Shown: one piece after another, positions 1 through 8,302 of the stretch
Layout: each line of letters begins with the position of its first letter
How positions within the stretch are numbered: position 1 is the first letter of the stretch
Origin: Cellulomonas sp. KH9
GTDB taxonomy: Bacteria; Actinomycetota; Actinomycetes; Actinomycetales; Cellulomonadaceae
DNA: 64,000 nucleotides
Direction: 5' to 3'
Assembly (NCBI RefSeq): GCF_900114185.1
Contig: NZ_FOSE01000001.1
Span: forward strand, 108,485 to 172,484
The notes under the pieces: generated by a model
The model's input: the letters and a program-made list of their open reading frames with translations, nothing else
Databases searched by the model: none
Told to the model about the DNA's origin: nothing
Position numbers and translations under genes: made by a program

Positions 1-378
1 GCGCACCCGGTCGTGGATGGTGCGGATCGCGTCGATCGCCGCCTGGGCGTCGTCCGCCGTGCCGAAGACGGTGGTCGCCAGGAACGTGCTGGTCCCGGCC
101 AGGCGGCCCCACGGGTCCTGCCGGAAGTCGGAGTGGCTCGCGACGCCCGCCATCGCCGCCGGGTGCAGGGACTGCAGGAGCAGCGAGCGCAGCCCGCCGA
201 CGAACATCGACGCGTCCCCGTGCACGACGCGGATGGCGGCGTCCGGCCCGAACCAGCGCGGGCCGGGACGGTGGTGGATCCGCTCGCGGCTGCGCGGCCC
301 GTGCGGCCCGGCGACACGCAGGAACAGCGCCTCGCCGGAGCGGGCGCGCCAGCGTCGGACGGGGTCGACGAGCGTCAC
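1..378 (-). CDS. MpaB/DUF2236 family oxygenase, N-terminal part (cut by window edge)
   Basis: The first 126 codons of a leftward gene are visible, starting at a GTG at 378. Its end lies outside the window. The stretch HGDASMFVGGLRSLLLQS followed by LHPAAMAGVASHSDFR is the typical conserved core of DUF2236, the MpaB-type or latex-clearing-protein-like oxygenases, where conserved histidines help bind heme. Family members oxidise lipids, terpenoids or rubber; the substrate here cannot be read from sequence. The start is inferred: an upstream GyrI-like gene is divergent and 135 bases away. The family call is firm, the specific role unknown. Confidence 0.75.
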   Translation of the reverse strand, partial: MTLVDPVRRWRARSGEALFLRVAGPHGPRSRERIHHRPGPRWFGPDAAIRVVHGDASMFVGGLRSLLLQSLHPAAMAGVASHSDFRQDPWGRLAGTSTFLATTVFGTADDAQAAIDAIRTIHDRVR

Positions 379-513
379 GCCCCCACCGTACGGACCGGAC
401 CGTGGAGCGCCAGCCGGAAACCCCCGACCCGATGAGTTCGCCGGCTCACCCGGGTCGGTCCCTCCGACCGCAGCCCAGCCGAGCGCGCGGGCGACACGTG
501 CCGAGGAGGAACC

Positions 514-984
514 ATGGGAACGACCCCGATCGACAGGCCCACCGTCCGCATCGCCGCCGTGCGGGCGACGGTGCCCGCCGCGGAGCTGGTCGCGTACTTC
601 GACCGCACGTACTCCACGGTGGGCGACGTCGTGCGAGGCCAGGGCTGGACGCTCAGCGGCCCGGCGCTGGCCTGGTACCGCGGCATGCCGGCAGACACCG
701 TGGACGTGACCGGCGGGTTCCCGGTCGAGGGCGCGCCCCTCGGGCCGGTGTCCGACGGGGTCGAGGTCATGGAGCTGCCCGGCGGTGCGTCGCTGGAGGC
801 GACGCACACCGGACCGTACGACCAGCTCCCCGCGGCCTGGGACCGCCTCGAGCAGGAGCGTGCCGCCCTCGGCGTGGACGGGCGCGGCGACTTCTGGGAG
901 GAGTACGTCACCGACCCGTCCCCGGGTGGTGACCCCGCGGCCAACGTCACCCGGCTCGTCCTGCCGCTGCGCGCGGAGGCGTGA
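514..984 (+). CDS. GyrI-like small-molecule-binding domain protein
   Basis: This 156-residue protein matches the effector-binding (GyrI-like, AraC_E_bind) fold alone, without a DNA-binding domain. Visible features are the YFDRTYSTVGDVV segment, a central ALAWYRGMPADTVDV strand, and the late LEATHTGPYDQLPAAWDRL helix, which in relatives lines the ligand pocket. Stand-alone members bind or hydrolyse small hydrophobic cations and other xenobiotics. The start has a good ribosome site (GAGGAGG, 7 bases upstream). The last codons form the first unit of a tandem repeat that continues downstream. Ligand unknown. Confidence 0.7.
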   Translation: MGTTPIDRPTVRIAAVRATVPAAELVAYFDRTYSTVGDVVRGQGWTLSGPALAWYRGMPADTVDVTGGFPVEGAPLGPVSDGVEVMELPGGASLEATHTGPYDQLPAAWDRLEQERAALGVDGRGDFWEEYVTDPSPGGDPAANVTRLVLPLRAEA

Positions 985-1050
985 CGGGGCGAGCGCGGAG
1001 GCGTGACGGGGCGAGCGCGGAGGCGTGACGGGGCGAGCGCGGAGGCGTGC
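971..1050. repeat. 22-bp tandem repeat starting in the 3' end of the GyrI-like gene
   Basis: Three full copies of a 22-base unit (971-992, 993-1014, 1015-1036) and a 14-base partial copy (1037-1050) are arranged head to tail without mismatches until the last bases. The unit begins GCGCGGAGGCGTGACGGGGC. The first copy contains the stop codon of the gene at 514-984, so the array looks like slippage duplication of the coding end. There are no spacers, so it is not CRISPR. Confidence 0.9.
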
Positions 1051-1064
1051 GGGGCGGCGACGGC

Positions 1065-1433
1065 TCAGTCCCCGCCGCCCGTCCGGCCCTCGAACAGCCC
1101 GATCTCGTTGCCGTCGGGGTCGCGGAACGACGCCCACCAGCTCGTCTCGTCGATGGGCGTGCGCGACCGGAGCACCTCGCCGCCCAGCGCGGTCGCCTGG
1201 GCGAGGGCGGCGTCGATCGAGTCGACCTCCACGTAGCTGCGGGGTGCGGTGAAACCCTCGCCGCGCGGTGCCAGGCCGCCGCCGCTGACCTTGTTCGGGG
1301 CCGACCACATGGGGTAGCCCTCGAACCCGGGGATCTCCTGGATGTCCCAGCCGAACACGGTGCCGTAGAACCGTGACGCCGCCTGCGTGTCGCTGACGGG
1401 GATGTCGATGTGGGTGATGTCGCCGTGCGCCAT
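1065..1433 (-). CDS. VOC (glyoxalase/bleomycin-resistance) family protein
   Basis: A 122-residue single-domain vicinal-oxygen-chelate protein. It opens with THIDIPVSDTQAASRFYG and closes with WASFRDPDGNEIGLFEG, the two halves of the paired beta-alpha-beta-beta-beta fold. The first His and the late Glu of GNEIGLFE are candidate metal ligands. Proteins of this size in actinobacteria are often annotated as glyoxalase-like or dioxygenase-like with no proven substrate. The ATG at 1433 is the natural start. It is convergent with the GyrI-like gene, with the repeat array between them. Confidence 0.8.
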   Translation of the reverse strand: MAHGDITHIDIPVSDTQAASRFYGTVFGWDIQEIPGFEGYPMWSAPNKVSGGGLAPRGEGFTAPRSYVEVDSIDAALAQATALGGEVLRSRTPIDETSWWASFRDPDGNEIGLFEGRTGGGD

Positions 1434-1724
1434 GGCCGTCGTCCCTCCGCCGTGCCCGATCTGTCGGATTCAGGCTAGGTGCACCCTCCGACATCCGGGA
1501 GGGGTCAGGACGGCAGGGACTCGGTGAACCGCACGATCCCCGCGGCGAGCGCCCGCCGCGAACGCCAGGACCAGCACGACGGCGTTCGCCGGGCACCGCC
1601 GGGCACCGCCCGGCCGACGGGCCGTCACCCGTTCGGGGCGTATCACCCGCGCGGCGTCGCGCTCCTGCCGCCGTGACCCTCGTGCGCCCGGCGCCGAGGG
1701 CCCGACGGCCGAGGAGGCGCTCGC
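1434..1724. other. Intergenic region between VOC and FAD-oxidase genes
   Basis: This gap of about 290 bases lies between divergently transcribed genes and should hold both promoters. I see no strong palindrome. On the minus strand a short open stretch ends in IVRFTESLPS and a stop at 1505-1507, which could be the tail of a decayed gene, but it is too short to name. Confidence 0.3.
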
Positions 1725-3119
1725 ATGGACCGACCCCCGCGCACCGACGCACGGGCGGACGCGGCCGTCGCGGCGCTGGCCGCGGCCCTGGCCGGTCGGG
1801 TCCCCGCCCACGCGCCGGGCACCGCGGAGCACGCCGCGCTGTCGACGACCACCAACCTGACGGTGCCGCAGCGTCCGGCGCTGGTCGCCGCGCCCCGCAG
1901 CCCGCAGGAGGTCGCGGACGTCGTGCGCCTGGCGGGCGAGCACGGGGTCCCCGTCGCGGTGCAGGGCACGGGCCACGGCGCCTCGGCACCGCTCGACGGC
2001 GCCCTGCTCGTGTCGACCGCCGAGTTCGACCACCTCACCGTGCTGCCGGCGCGGGGCACGGCGCACGTGGGTGCGGGGCTGCGGTGGTCGCGGGTGGTGG
2101 CCGCCGCCGCCCCCTACGGCCTGACGCCGGTGTGCGGCTCGGCGCCGTCGGTCGGGGCCGTCGGGTACCTGACCGGGGGTGGCCACGGCCCGCTGGCCCG
2201 CACGCTGGGGGTGTCGTCCGACCGGGTGCGCGCCTTCGACGTCGTGACCGGTGACGGGGTGCTGCGCCGCGCGACGCCCACGGACGAGCCCGACCTGTTC
2301 TGGGGGCTGCGCGGCGGGCGCGGGGCCCTGGGTGTGGTGGTCGCGGTCGACCTCGACCTGGTGGACCAGCCCACCCTCTACGGCGGGTCGCTGTGGTCGG
2401 CCGACGTCGAGGGCACGGTGCAGGCGTGGGCCTGGTGGGCACCCACCCTGCCCCCGCAGGCGACCACGTCGCTCGGTGTCATGCGCCTGCCCGCGCTGCC
2501 GGGGGTGCCGGAGGCGCTCGCCGGGCGCACCACCGTCACGGTCCGCTTCGCGTGGACGGGCGACGCGGACGAGGGTGCGGCCGTCCTCGCGCCGCTGCGG
2601 CGGGTCGCGGCACCGCTCCTCGACACCGTGGACGTCATGCCGAGCACCGCGATCGGCTCGATCCACGCCGATCCCGACGGTGCGATGCCCGTGCACGACT
2701 CCCACCTGCTGCTGGAGGACCTGGGGCCGGAGGCGGTCGAGCGCCTGCTGGAGCTCGTGGGTCCCGCGTCGTCGTGCGTGCAGAACGTCGTGGAGGTGCG
2801 GCACCTGGGCGGGGCCGCCTCGCGGCAGCCGGCCGTCCCGGACGCCGTGCCGTCGCGGGCGGCGACGTGGTCCGTCTTCACGGTCGGCGTCGCGACGCCC
2901 GCCGCCGCGCGGGCCGTCGCCGACGACGCCCGGCGCATCGCCGACGGGCTCGGCCCGTGGACGCGTCCGGGCGGGCTGCCGAACTTCACGTCCGGCCACG
3001 GCTCGGCATGGGCCGAGCGCGTGTACCCGGCGGTCACGCGCGCGCGGCTGGCCGAGGTGTCGCGCCGGTACGACCCGGGCGGGGTGCTGCTGGCGGGTCG
3101 GCCGTTCCACACCCGCTGA
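1725..3119 (+). CDS. FAD-binding oxidoreductase (berberine-bridge-enzyme-like)
   Basis: A 464-residue flavoprotein of the PCMH/FAD_binding_4 type. The FAD domain (about residues 50-215) contains VQGTGHGAS, where the His is a possible covalent FAD site, and VGAVGYLTGGGHGPLARTLG with the usual glycine-rich turn. The C-terminus (YDPGGVLLAG) is the short BBE tail. Relatives oxidise sugars, alcohols or alkaloid-like substrates with oxygen. There is no signal peptide, so it is probably cytoplasmic. It stands alone between divergent and convergent neighbours, and its substrate is unknown. The ATG follows GAGGAGGCG at a suitable distance. Confidence 0.8.
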   Translation: MDRPPRTDARADAAVAALAAALAGRVPAHAPGTAEHAALSTTTNLTVPQRPALVAAPRSPQEVADVVRLAGEHGVPVAVQGTGHGASAPLDGALLVSTAEFDHLTVLPARGTAHVGAGLRWSRVVAAAAPYGLTPVCGSAPSVGAVGYLTGGGHGPLARTLGVSSDRVRAFDVVTGDGVLRRATPTDEPDLFWGLRGGRGALGVVVAVDLDLVDQPTLYGGSLWSADVEGTVQAWAWWAPTLPPQATTSLGVMRLPALPGVPEALAGRTTVTVRFAWTGDADEGAAVLAPLRRVAAPLLDTVDVMPSTAIGSIHADPDGAMPVHDSHLLLEDLGPEAVERLLELVGPASSCVQNVVEVRHLGGAASRQPAVPDAVPSRAATWSVFTVGVATPAAARAVADDARRIADGLGPWTRPGGLPNFTSGHGSAWAERVYPAVTRARLAEVSRRYDPGGVLLAGRPFHTR

Positions 3120-3157
3120 GCGGGGCCGCCGGCGGGCGGACGGCGGCGGCGGCCGGG

Positions 3158-4075
3158 TCAGGGTGGTGGCAGCAGGCCGGCCGCCGCGGCCCCGCGCAGG
3201 GCGTGCGCGACGGCGTCCAGGGCGTCGGTGCGCAGCGACCACTGCTGCCAGAGCAGCGGGACGTCGACCACGTCGTCGGACAGCCGGACCAGGCGCCCCG
3301 CGCGGACGTCGTCGTCGGCCTGCTGGTCGGGCAGCATGCCCCAGCCGATCCCGAGGCGCACGGCTGTGGCGAAGTCCGCCGACGCGGGCACGAGGTGCCG
3401 CGGGGGCCGGGCCGGGTCCACCCGCCGACGTCGCAGCCAGCGGTCCTGCAGGCGGTCGGCGGCGTCGAACACGACGACCGGCGCGGCGGCGAGGGAGGCG
3501 GGCCGCACCGCGTCGGGCGACGGCGCCGCCCCCGGCTCCCACGGCCCGTCGAACCACCGCGCGGCGAACGCGGGCGCCGCGACGGGCCGGTACCGCATGA
3601 CGCCCAGCGGTTCCACCGTGCACCCCTGCACGGGGGTGCCCTGCGACGTCACCGCGCCCATGACCGTGCCGTCGCGCAGCAGGTCGGCGGTGCGGTCCTG
3701 GTCCTCGCGCTCGATGCGCAGCGCGACCCGGTCCGCGAGCGGCGCGAGCGCGGGCAGCACCCAGGTCGTCAGCGAGTCGCCGTTGACGGCGAGCGTGACG
3801 CGCGGTGCGGACGTGTCGTCCGTGAGGTGCCGGGTGGCCTGGTCGGTGAGGGCGTCGAGCTGGCGGGCCAGCCGGACGAGCGGCTCGCCCGCGACGGTCG
3901 GGCGCACGGGCCGCTCGCGGCGCAGCAGGACGGCGCCGGCCGTCTGCTCGAGCGCCTTGATGCGCTGGCTCACGGCGGAGGGGGTGACGTGCAGCGCGCG
4001 TGCCGCGGCGTCGAAGGTGCCGAGGTCGGCGGCCGCGGCCAGTGCCCGCAGCTGGCCCAGGTCCCAGTCGGTCAT
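3158..4075 (-). CDS. lysG: LysR-type regulator of lysine/arginine export (LysG/ArgP)
   Basis: A 305-residue LysR-family protein. The N-terminal winged helix-turn-helix (residues 6-65) carries the LysG/ArgP hallmark AARALHVTPSAVSQRIKALE. The rest is the two-lobed effector domain. LysG activates the exporter gene lysE when lysine, arginine or histidine accumulates. The gene is divergent from a LysE-family exporter at 4146, with only 70 bases between starts, which is the classical arrangement and strongly supports the assignment. The regulator site should lie in that gap; I see no long perfect palindrome there. Confidence 0.88.
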   Translation of the reverse strand: MTDWDLGQLRALAAAADLGTFDAAARALHVTPSAVSQRIKALEQTAGAVLLRRERPVRPTVAGEPLVRLARQLDALTDQATRHLTDDTSAPRVTLAVNGDSLTTWVLPALAPLADRVALRIEREDQDRTADLLRDGTVMGAVTSQGTPVQGCTVEPLGVMRYRPVAAPAFAARWFDGPWEPGAAPSPDAVRPASLAAAPVVVFDAADRLQDRWLRRRRVDPARPPRHLVPASADFATAVRLGIGWGMLPDQQADDDVRAGRLVRLSDDVVDVPLLWQQWSLRTDALDAVAHALRGAAAAGLLPPP

Positions 4076-4145
4076 GCAGCCACGCTAACGGTGCATGCAG
4101 AACATTCGCTGGTCTGATGGCAAGCGGGCTCGTAGCGTCGTCGTC

Positions 4146-4769
4146 ATGTGGACGTCCGCCCTGGCCGGGCTCGGGTTCGGGCTCGCGCTCATCGTCGCCA
4201 TCGGCGCGCAGAACGCGCACGTGCTGCGCTCCGGCCTGCGCCGCGAGCACGTGGGGCTCGTGGTGGCGATCTGCGCCGTCTCCGACCTGCTGCTCATCGT
4301 GGTCGGGGCGGCGGGCGTCGGGACCGTCGTCGCCGCCAGCCGTCCGGTGACCGTGGTGACCGTCGTGCTCGGCGCCGCGGTGCTCCTCACCTACGCGGCG
4401 ATGGCCGCGCGCCGGGCCGTGCGCGGGGACGACGCGCTGGTCGTGGACGGCGCGCCGGACCGCACCGCCGGGACCGCGGCCGCCGCGGCGCTGACGACCC
4501 TGGCCCTGACCTGGCTGAACCCCCACGTGTACCTCGACACGGTGGTGCTGCTGGGGTCGGTGGCCGCCGGCCACGGCGACGCGCGCTGGTGGTTCGCCGC
4601 GGGCGCCGGCGTCGGCAGCGTGCTGTGGTTCACGGCCCTGGGGTACGGGGCGCGCCTGCTGCGCCCGGTGTTCGCCCGCCCGGCGGCGTGGCGCCTCCTG
4701 GACGCCGTGATCGCCGTGGTGATGGTCGGCATCGCGACCGGGCTGCTCGCGGACCTCCGGGCCCCCTGA
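4146..4769 (+). CDS. lysE: LysE/ArgO family basic amino acid exporter
   Basis: A 207-residue membrane protein with about six hydrophobic helices. It shows the LysE signatures ALIVAIGAQNAHVLRSGL near the N-terminus and TWLNPHVYLDTVVLLGS in the middle. It exports L-lysine or L-arginine using the membrane potential. The ATG at 4146 was chosen over an upstream in-frame start at 4095 because the upstream segment would overlap the divergent regulator promoter and adds no conserved residues. It is paired with lysG at 3158-4075. Its end at 4769 lies about 110 bases before an unrelated ABC permease. Confidence 0.88.
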   Translation: MWTSALAGLGFGLALIVAIGAQNAHVLRSGLRREHVGLVVAICAVSDLLLIVVGAAGVGTVVAASRPVTVVTVVLGAAVLLTYAAMAARRAVRGDDALVVDGAPDRTAGTAAAAALTTLALTWLNPHVYLDTVVLLGSVAAGHGDARWWFAAGAGVGSVLWFTALGYGARLLRPVFARPAAWRLLDAVIAVVMVGIATGLLADLRAP

Positions 4770-4811
4770 GGCGCCGCAGTGGCCCATCTCTCACCGGGCG
4801 GGGGCCTCTTT

Positions 4812-4855
4812 TCGACAGGGCGTCGATAAGATGTCGACAGCGCGTCAACAAGACG
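4812..4855 (+). promoter_or_regulatory. 22-bp direct repeat in the ABC-exporter promoter (operator candidate)
   Basis: Two adjacent 22-base copies (4812-4833 and 4834-4855) share TCGACAG.GCGTC.A.AAGA.G with four mismatches. They end 27 bases before the GTG of the ABC permease gene. The segment is clearly less GC-rich than its surroundings. A repeat of two helical turns is what a regulator binding side by side on one DNA face would need. The TetR gene in the same operon is the natural candidate. Confidence 0.5.
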
Positions 4856-4882
4856 TGCGTCCCCGGCGAGAGGTCTGATCCC

Positions 4883-6013
4883 GTGTTCCTCGCTCTGCGC
4901 GAGCTCGCGTTCGCGCGTACCCGATTCGGACTGATGGGCGCTGTCGTCGCCCTCATCAGCGTCCTCATGGTCCTGCTGTCCGGTCTGTCGTCCGGCCTCG
5001 TGGTCGACGGCGTCTCGGGGCTCATGCGCAGCCCCATGGGCGCGGTCGCGTTCGAGGACGGCACCAAGACCGACTCCGCCTTCACCCGCAGCGTCGTCAC
5101 GACCGCCGAGCGCGACGCCTGGGCCGCACGCGACGACGTCGCCGACGCCGAGCTGCTCGGCACCGCCATCGTCAACGCGAAGAACGAGGACGGCACGCCC
5201 GTCGACCTCACCCTCTTCGGCGTCGAGCCCGGCGGGTTCGTCGAGCCGCAGGTCGGCGACGGCAGCCCCCTGGCCGCCGAGGGCCAGGTCGTCCTGTCCG
5301 TCTCTGCCCAGGACGAGGGCGTGGAGCTCGGTGACGTCCTGACGATCGACCGCGTCGGCACCGAGCTCGAGGTCGTGGGCTTCACGACCGACCAGCGCAC
5401 CTTCGGCCACGTCGACATCGGCTACCTGCACCTGCGCACCTGGCAGGAGATCCACTCGGCGACCGTGCCCGGCCAGCAGGCCAGCGCGGAGGCGTACGAC
5501 GCGGCGAGCGTCGTCGCGCTGCGCGGCGTCGACGGCGCCCTGCCCGACCTGGCCGCGGGGGACGCGGACGCGGGCACCTCGGCTCGCACCATCGAGGAGG
5601 CCTACGACTCGTCGCCGGGCTACACCGCCGAGATCATGACGATGCAGCTCATCCAGGCGTTCCTGTACGCCATCTCGGCTCTCGTCGTCGGCGCGTTCTT
5701 CACGCTGTGGACCGTGCAGCGCACCCGCGAGCTCGCCGTCATGCGCGCCATGGGGGCCTCGACGCGCTTCCTGCTGGGCGACGGTCTGGCGCAGGCCGCG
5801 ATCCTGCTCGTCGTGTCCGTCGGCGCCGGTCTGGCCGTCGGCCTCGGGCTCGGTTCGCTGCTCGTCGGCACCGGCATGCCGTTCGAGCTGGAGAGCGGGC
5901 CCATCGCGACCGGTGCGCTCCTGCTGCTCGGACTGGGCCTGTTCGGTGCCGCCGTCGCGACCGTCCGCATCGCCCGAGTCGACCCGCTGACCGCGCTGGG
6001 AGAGAACCGATGA
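4883..6013 (+). CDS. FtsX-like ABC transporter permease (MacB type)
   Basis: A 376-residue permease. One N-terminal membrane helix (about residues 16-40) is followed by a large extracytoplasmic domain (about 45-250) and three C-terminal helices. The tail has RTRELAVMRAMGASTRFLLG, the conserved cytoplasmic FtsX/MacB loop, and ends VDPLTALGENR, also typical. It partners the ATPase encoded by the overlapping next gene (ATGA). Such exporters move lipoproteins, peptides or drugs by a mechanotransmission cycle. Start: GTG at 4883, opening FLALRELAFARTRF, the standard N-terminus of this subfamily. Probably controlled by the downstream TetR through the repeat at 4812-4855. Confidence 0.85.
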   Translation: MFLALRELAFARTRFGLMGAVVALISVLMVLLSGLSSGLVVDGVSGLMRSPMGAVAFEDGTKTDSAFTRSVVTTAERDAWAARDDVADAELLGTAIVNAKNEDGTPVDLTLFGVEPGGFVEPQVGDGSPLAAEGQVVLSVSAQDEGVELGDVLTIDRVGTELEVVGFTTDQRTFGHVDIGYLHLRTWQEIHSATVPGQQASAEAYDAASVVALRGVDGALPDLAAGDADAGTSARTIEEAYDSSPGYTAEIMTMQLIQAFLYAISALVVGAFFTLWTVQRTRELAVMRAMGASTRFLLGDGLAQAAILLVVSVGAGLAVGLGLGSLLVGTGMPFELESGPIATGALLLLGLGLFGAAVATVRIARVDPLTALGENR

Positions 6014-6696
6014 CCACCACCACCACCACCCGCACGGGCCTCGCGCTGAGCGACGTCGTCCTGACCTTCGGGGACGGCGACACCCAGGTCAACGCCCTCG
6101 ACCACGTGGACCTGACGGTCACCCCCGGGGAGATCGTGGCCGTCGTCGGCCCGTCCGGCGCCGGCAAGTCGAGCCTGCTTGCCGTCGCCGGCGGTCTGAC
6201 GACGCCGACGTCCGGCTCGGTCGTCGTCGGCGGTGCCGACCTGACGAGCATGTCGAAGGCCGCGCTGGCCCGGTACCGCCGTGACCACGTCGGGTTCGTG
6301 TTCCAGTCGGGCAACCTGGTGCCCGCGCTGACCGCGATCGACCAGCTCCGCCTGGTCGAGAAGATCACCGGTCGCCGCGCGGCCACCCCGCCGCAGAAGC
6401 TGCTGGAGTCCGTCGGGATGGCCGAGCACGCCAAGCGCCGCCCCGGGCGGCTGTCGGGCGGCGAGCGGCAGCGCGTGGGCATCGCCCGGGCACTGGTCGC
6501 CTCCCCGTCCGTGCTGCTGGTCGACGAGCCCACCGCGGCCCTCGACCGGCGCCGCAGCCACGAGATCGTCGAGCTGCTCGCGCGTCAGACGCACGAGTTC
6601 GGGGTCGCTACGGTGATGGTCACGCACGACCACGACGTGCTGGAGCACTGCGACCGCGTGCTCGAGATGGTCGACGGCCGCCTGCGCGCCGTCTGA
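6010..6696 (+). CDS. ABC transporter ATP-binding protein (LolD/MacB type)
   Basis: A 228-residue ATPase with a complete set of motifs: Walker A GPSGAGKSS, Q-loop FQSGNLVPALT, signature LSGGERQRVGIARAL, Walker B LLVDEPTAALD and the H-loop in VTHDH. The LVPALT sequence after the Q-loop and the short length are typical of LolD/MacB-class exporters paired with FtsX-like permeases. The ATG overlaps the permease stop codon, so the two are translationally coupled. It begins with a run of threonines from repeated ACC codons, a low-complexity start without known role. Confidence 0.9.
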   Translation: MTTTTTTRTGLALSDVVLTFGDGDTQVNALDHVDLTVTPGEIVAVVGPSGAGKSSLLAVAGGLTTPTSGSVVVGGADLTSMSKAALARYRRDHVGFVFQSGNLVPALTAIDQLRLVEKITGRRAATPPQKLLESVGMAEHAKRRPGRLSGGERQRVGIARALVASPSVLLVDEPTAALDRRRSHEIVELLARQTHEFGVATVMVTHDHDVLEHCDRVLEMVDGRLRAV

Positions 6697-6712
6697 GGAA
6701 CCAGGAGGAGAC

Positions 6713-7276
6713 GTGCCCCGCATCACCGCCCCATCGGTGCCCGAGCATCGGGAGGCCCAGCGGCGCGCGATCCTCGACGCGACCCGCGAGCTGCTCGCGG
6801 ACGCACCCGACGTCGAGCCCACCTTCGCGGCGATCGCCGCGAAGGCGGGGCTCGCACGGTCGAGCATCTACCACTACTTCCCGTCCCGGGAGGAGCTGTT
6901 CCGGGCGGTCGTCGTGGAGGCGCTGCCGCGCTGGAAGGCCGCCATCGAGGCGGCGACGGGCGCGCACGACGACCCGGGTGCCCGGATCGTCGCCTACGCC
7001 GAGGCCAACCTCACGCTCGTCGCGGACGGGGAGCACGCCGTCATCAGCGCGCTGGCGGCCTTCAGCCCCCGGGCGTTCTCCGACCCCTGGGTGCAGGAGA
7101 TGCACGGGCAGCACGTCGAGCCCCTGCTCGCGGCCCTGCGGGACGCGGGCGTCGCCGAACCCGGGGTCGTCGCGGAGCTCGTCAACGCGATGGTGCAGCG
7201 GGCCGGCGCGCTCATCGAGGGCGGCGCGGACGAGGCAGCCGTCCGGGCGGCGGTGCGCGGGCTGCTCACGCGCTGA
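6713..7276 (+). CDS. TetR-family regulator of the ABC exporter
   Basis: A 187-residue TetR protein. The helix-turn-helix (about residues 38-60) reads FAAIAAKAGLARSSIYHYFP, a clear TetR DNA-binding helix pair. The C-terminal two-thirds form the ligand and dimer domain. The GTG at 6713 follows an AGGAGGAG ribosome site. It is 16 bases behind the ABC ATPase gene and so belongs to the same operon, an arrangement usually meaning autoregulation of an efflux system. A tandem 22-base repeat in the operon promoter is the likely target. Ligand unknown. Confidence 0.85.
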   Translation: MPRITAPSVPEHREAQRRAILDATRELLADAPDVEPTFAAIAAKAGLARSSIYHYFPSREELFRAVVVEALPRWKAAIEAATGAHDDPGARIVAYAEANLTLVADGEHAVISALAAFSPRAFSDPWVQEMHGQHVEPLLAALRDAGVAEPGVVAELVNAMVQRAGALIEGGADEAAVRAAVRGLLTR

Positions 7277-7283
7277 CGGCCGC

Positions 7284-7306
7284 GGGCACCGGCCGGGACG
7301 GTGCCC
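7284..7306 (+). terminator. Hairpin after the TetR gene
   Basis: GGGCACCG (7284-7291) pairs perfectly with CGGTGCCC (7299-7306) across a 7-base loop, 7 bases after the TetR stop. There is no long T-run, as is common in actinobacteria. It probably ends the ABC operon before the oxidoreductase gene. Confidence 0.5.
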
Positions 7307-7346
7307 GGGAGGAACAGACCCGCCCCCCACGGCGGTTGCGACCGGT

Positions 7347-8270
7347 ATGCGTGCCATCACCTACGACCGCTTCGGCGGCAGCGACGTCCTGCGGCTCACC
7401 GAGCAGCCCGAGCCGAAGGTCGGCCCCGACAGCGTGCTCGTGCGCGTGCGGGCGGCGTCCGTGAACCCCGTGGACTGGAAGGTCCGCGCCGGGTACCTCG
7501 ACCAGATCATCGACACCCAGTTCCCCGCGGTCCCGGGGTGGGACGTCGCGGGGGTCGTCGAGCGCCCCGGCCTGGACACCCCGGAGCTGGCCGCGGGTGA
7601 CGAGGTCTACGGCTACGTGCGCAAGGACTGGCTGCACGGCGGCACGTTCGCCGAGCTGGTCGCCGCACCCGTGCGGACCCTCGCCCGCAAGCCCGCGTCC
7701 CTGAGCTTCGAGGAGGCCGCGGCGGTGCCGCTCGCCGGCCTGACGGCGTACCAGACGATCGAGCGCGTCGGGGTGCGCGAGGGGCAGACCGTGCTGGTGC
7801 ACGCGGCGGCCGGCGGAGTCGGGCAGTTCGCGGTGCAGATCCTGCGGGCGCGCGGGGCCCGGGTGATCGGGACCGCGTCGGCGCGCAACCACGATCACCT
7901 GCGCGGCCTGGGCGCCGACCCCGTGGAGTACGGCGACGGGCTCGCCGACCGGGTGCGCGCCCTGGCGCCCCAGGGTGTCGACGTCGTCCTCGACTACGGC
8001 TCCGACGACCTCGTGCCCACGACCCGCGCCGTCCTGGCCGACGGCGGCACGGTCGCCTCGATCGTCGACGCCGCCGCGCGCGACGAGCTGGGCGGTCACT
8101 ACGTGTGGGTCCGGCCCAGCACCACGGACCTCGACGCGCTGGCACGGCTGGTCGACGACGGTGCCGTGAAGGTCGACGTGGCGCAGGTGCTCGACCTCGC
8201 GGACGCGGCGGCGGCGCACGACCTGGTCGCCGAGGGGCACGTGCGGGGGAAGGTCGTCGTGCGGGTCTGA
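7347..8270 (+). CDS. NADP-dependent zinc-free quinone oxidoreductase (MDR family)
   Basis: A 307-residue medium-chain dehydrogenase/reductase. It opens with MRAITYDRFGGSDVLRL and has the GroES-like domain with VNPVDWKVRAG. The nucleotide-binding Rossmann domain contains VLVHAAAGGVGQFAVQI. The zinc-ligand cysteines of alcohol dehydrogenases are missing, as in quinone oxidoreductases and enoyl reductases of this family. Likely activity is NADPH-dependent reduction of quinones or unsaturated carbonyls. The ATG at 7347 was chosen because it begins the conserved motif. It stands after a terminator-like hairpin and so is probably transcribed alone. Confidence 0.85.
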   Translation: MRAITYDRFGGSDVLRLTEQPEPKVGPDSVLVRVRAASVNPVDWKVRAGYLDQIIDTQFPAVPGWDVAGVVERPGLDTPELAAGDEVYGYVRKDWLHGGTFAELVAAPVRTLARKPASLSFEEAAAVPLAGLTAYQTIERVGVREGQTVLVHAAAGGVGQFAVQILRARGARVIGTASARNHDHLRGLGADPVEYGDGLADRVRALAPQGVDVVLDYGSDDLVPTTRAVLADGGTVASIVDAAARDELGGHYVWVRPSTTDLDALARLVDDGAVKVDVAQVLDLADAAAAHDLVAEGHVRGKVVVRV

Positions 8271-8302
8271 CGTGGTGCGCTGGGGGCGTCAGGGTGACTC
8301 CT

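Noticed and set aside
971..1050. CRISPR-like array
   Set aside because: The copies are directly abutting, with no spacers, and are GC-rich and non-palindromic. It is a tandem duplication of a gene end.
1487..1690. Possible decayed gene end (IVRFTESLPS) on the minus strand
   Set aside because: Too short, and the frame is not maintained upstream. No family could be recognised.
1470..4787. Very long minus-strand open frame (over 1100 codons)
   Set aside because: It runs antisense to the FAD oxidase and lysE genes, is dominated by Arg, Pro, Gly and Ala, and has no recognisable motif. Such shadows are expected in very high-GC DNA.
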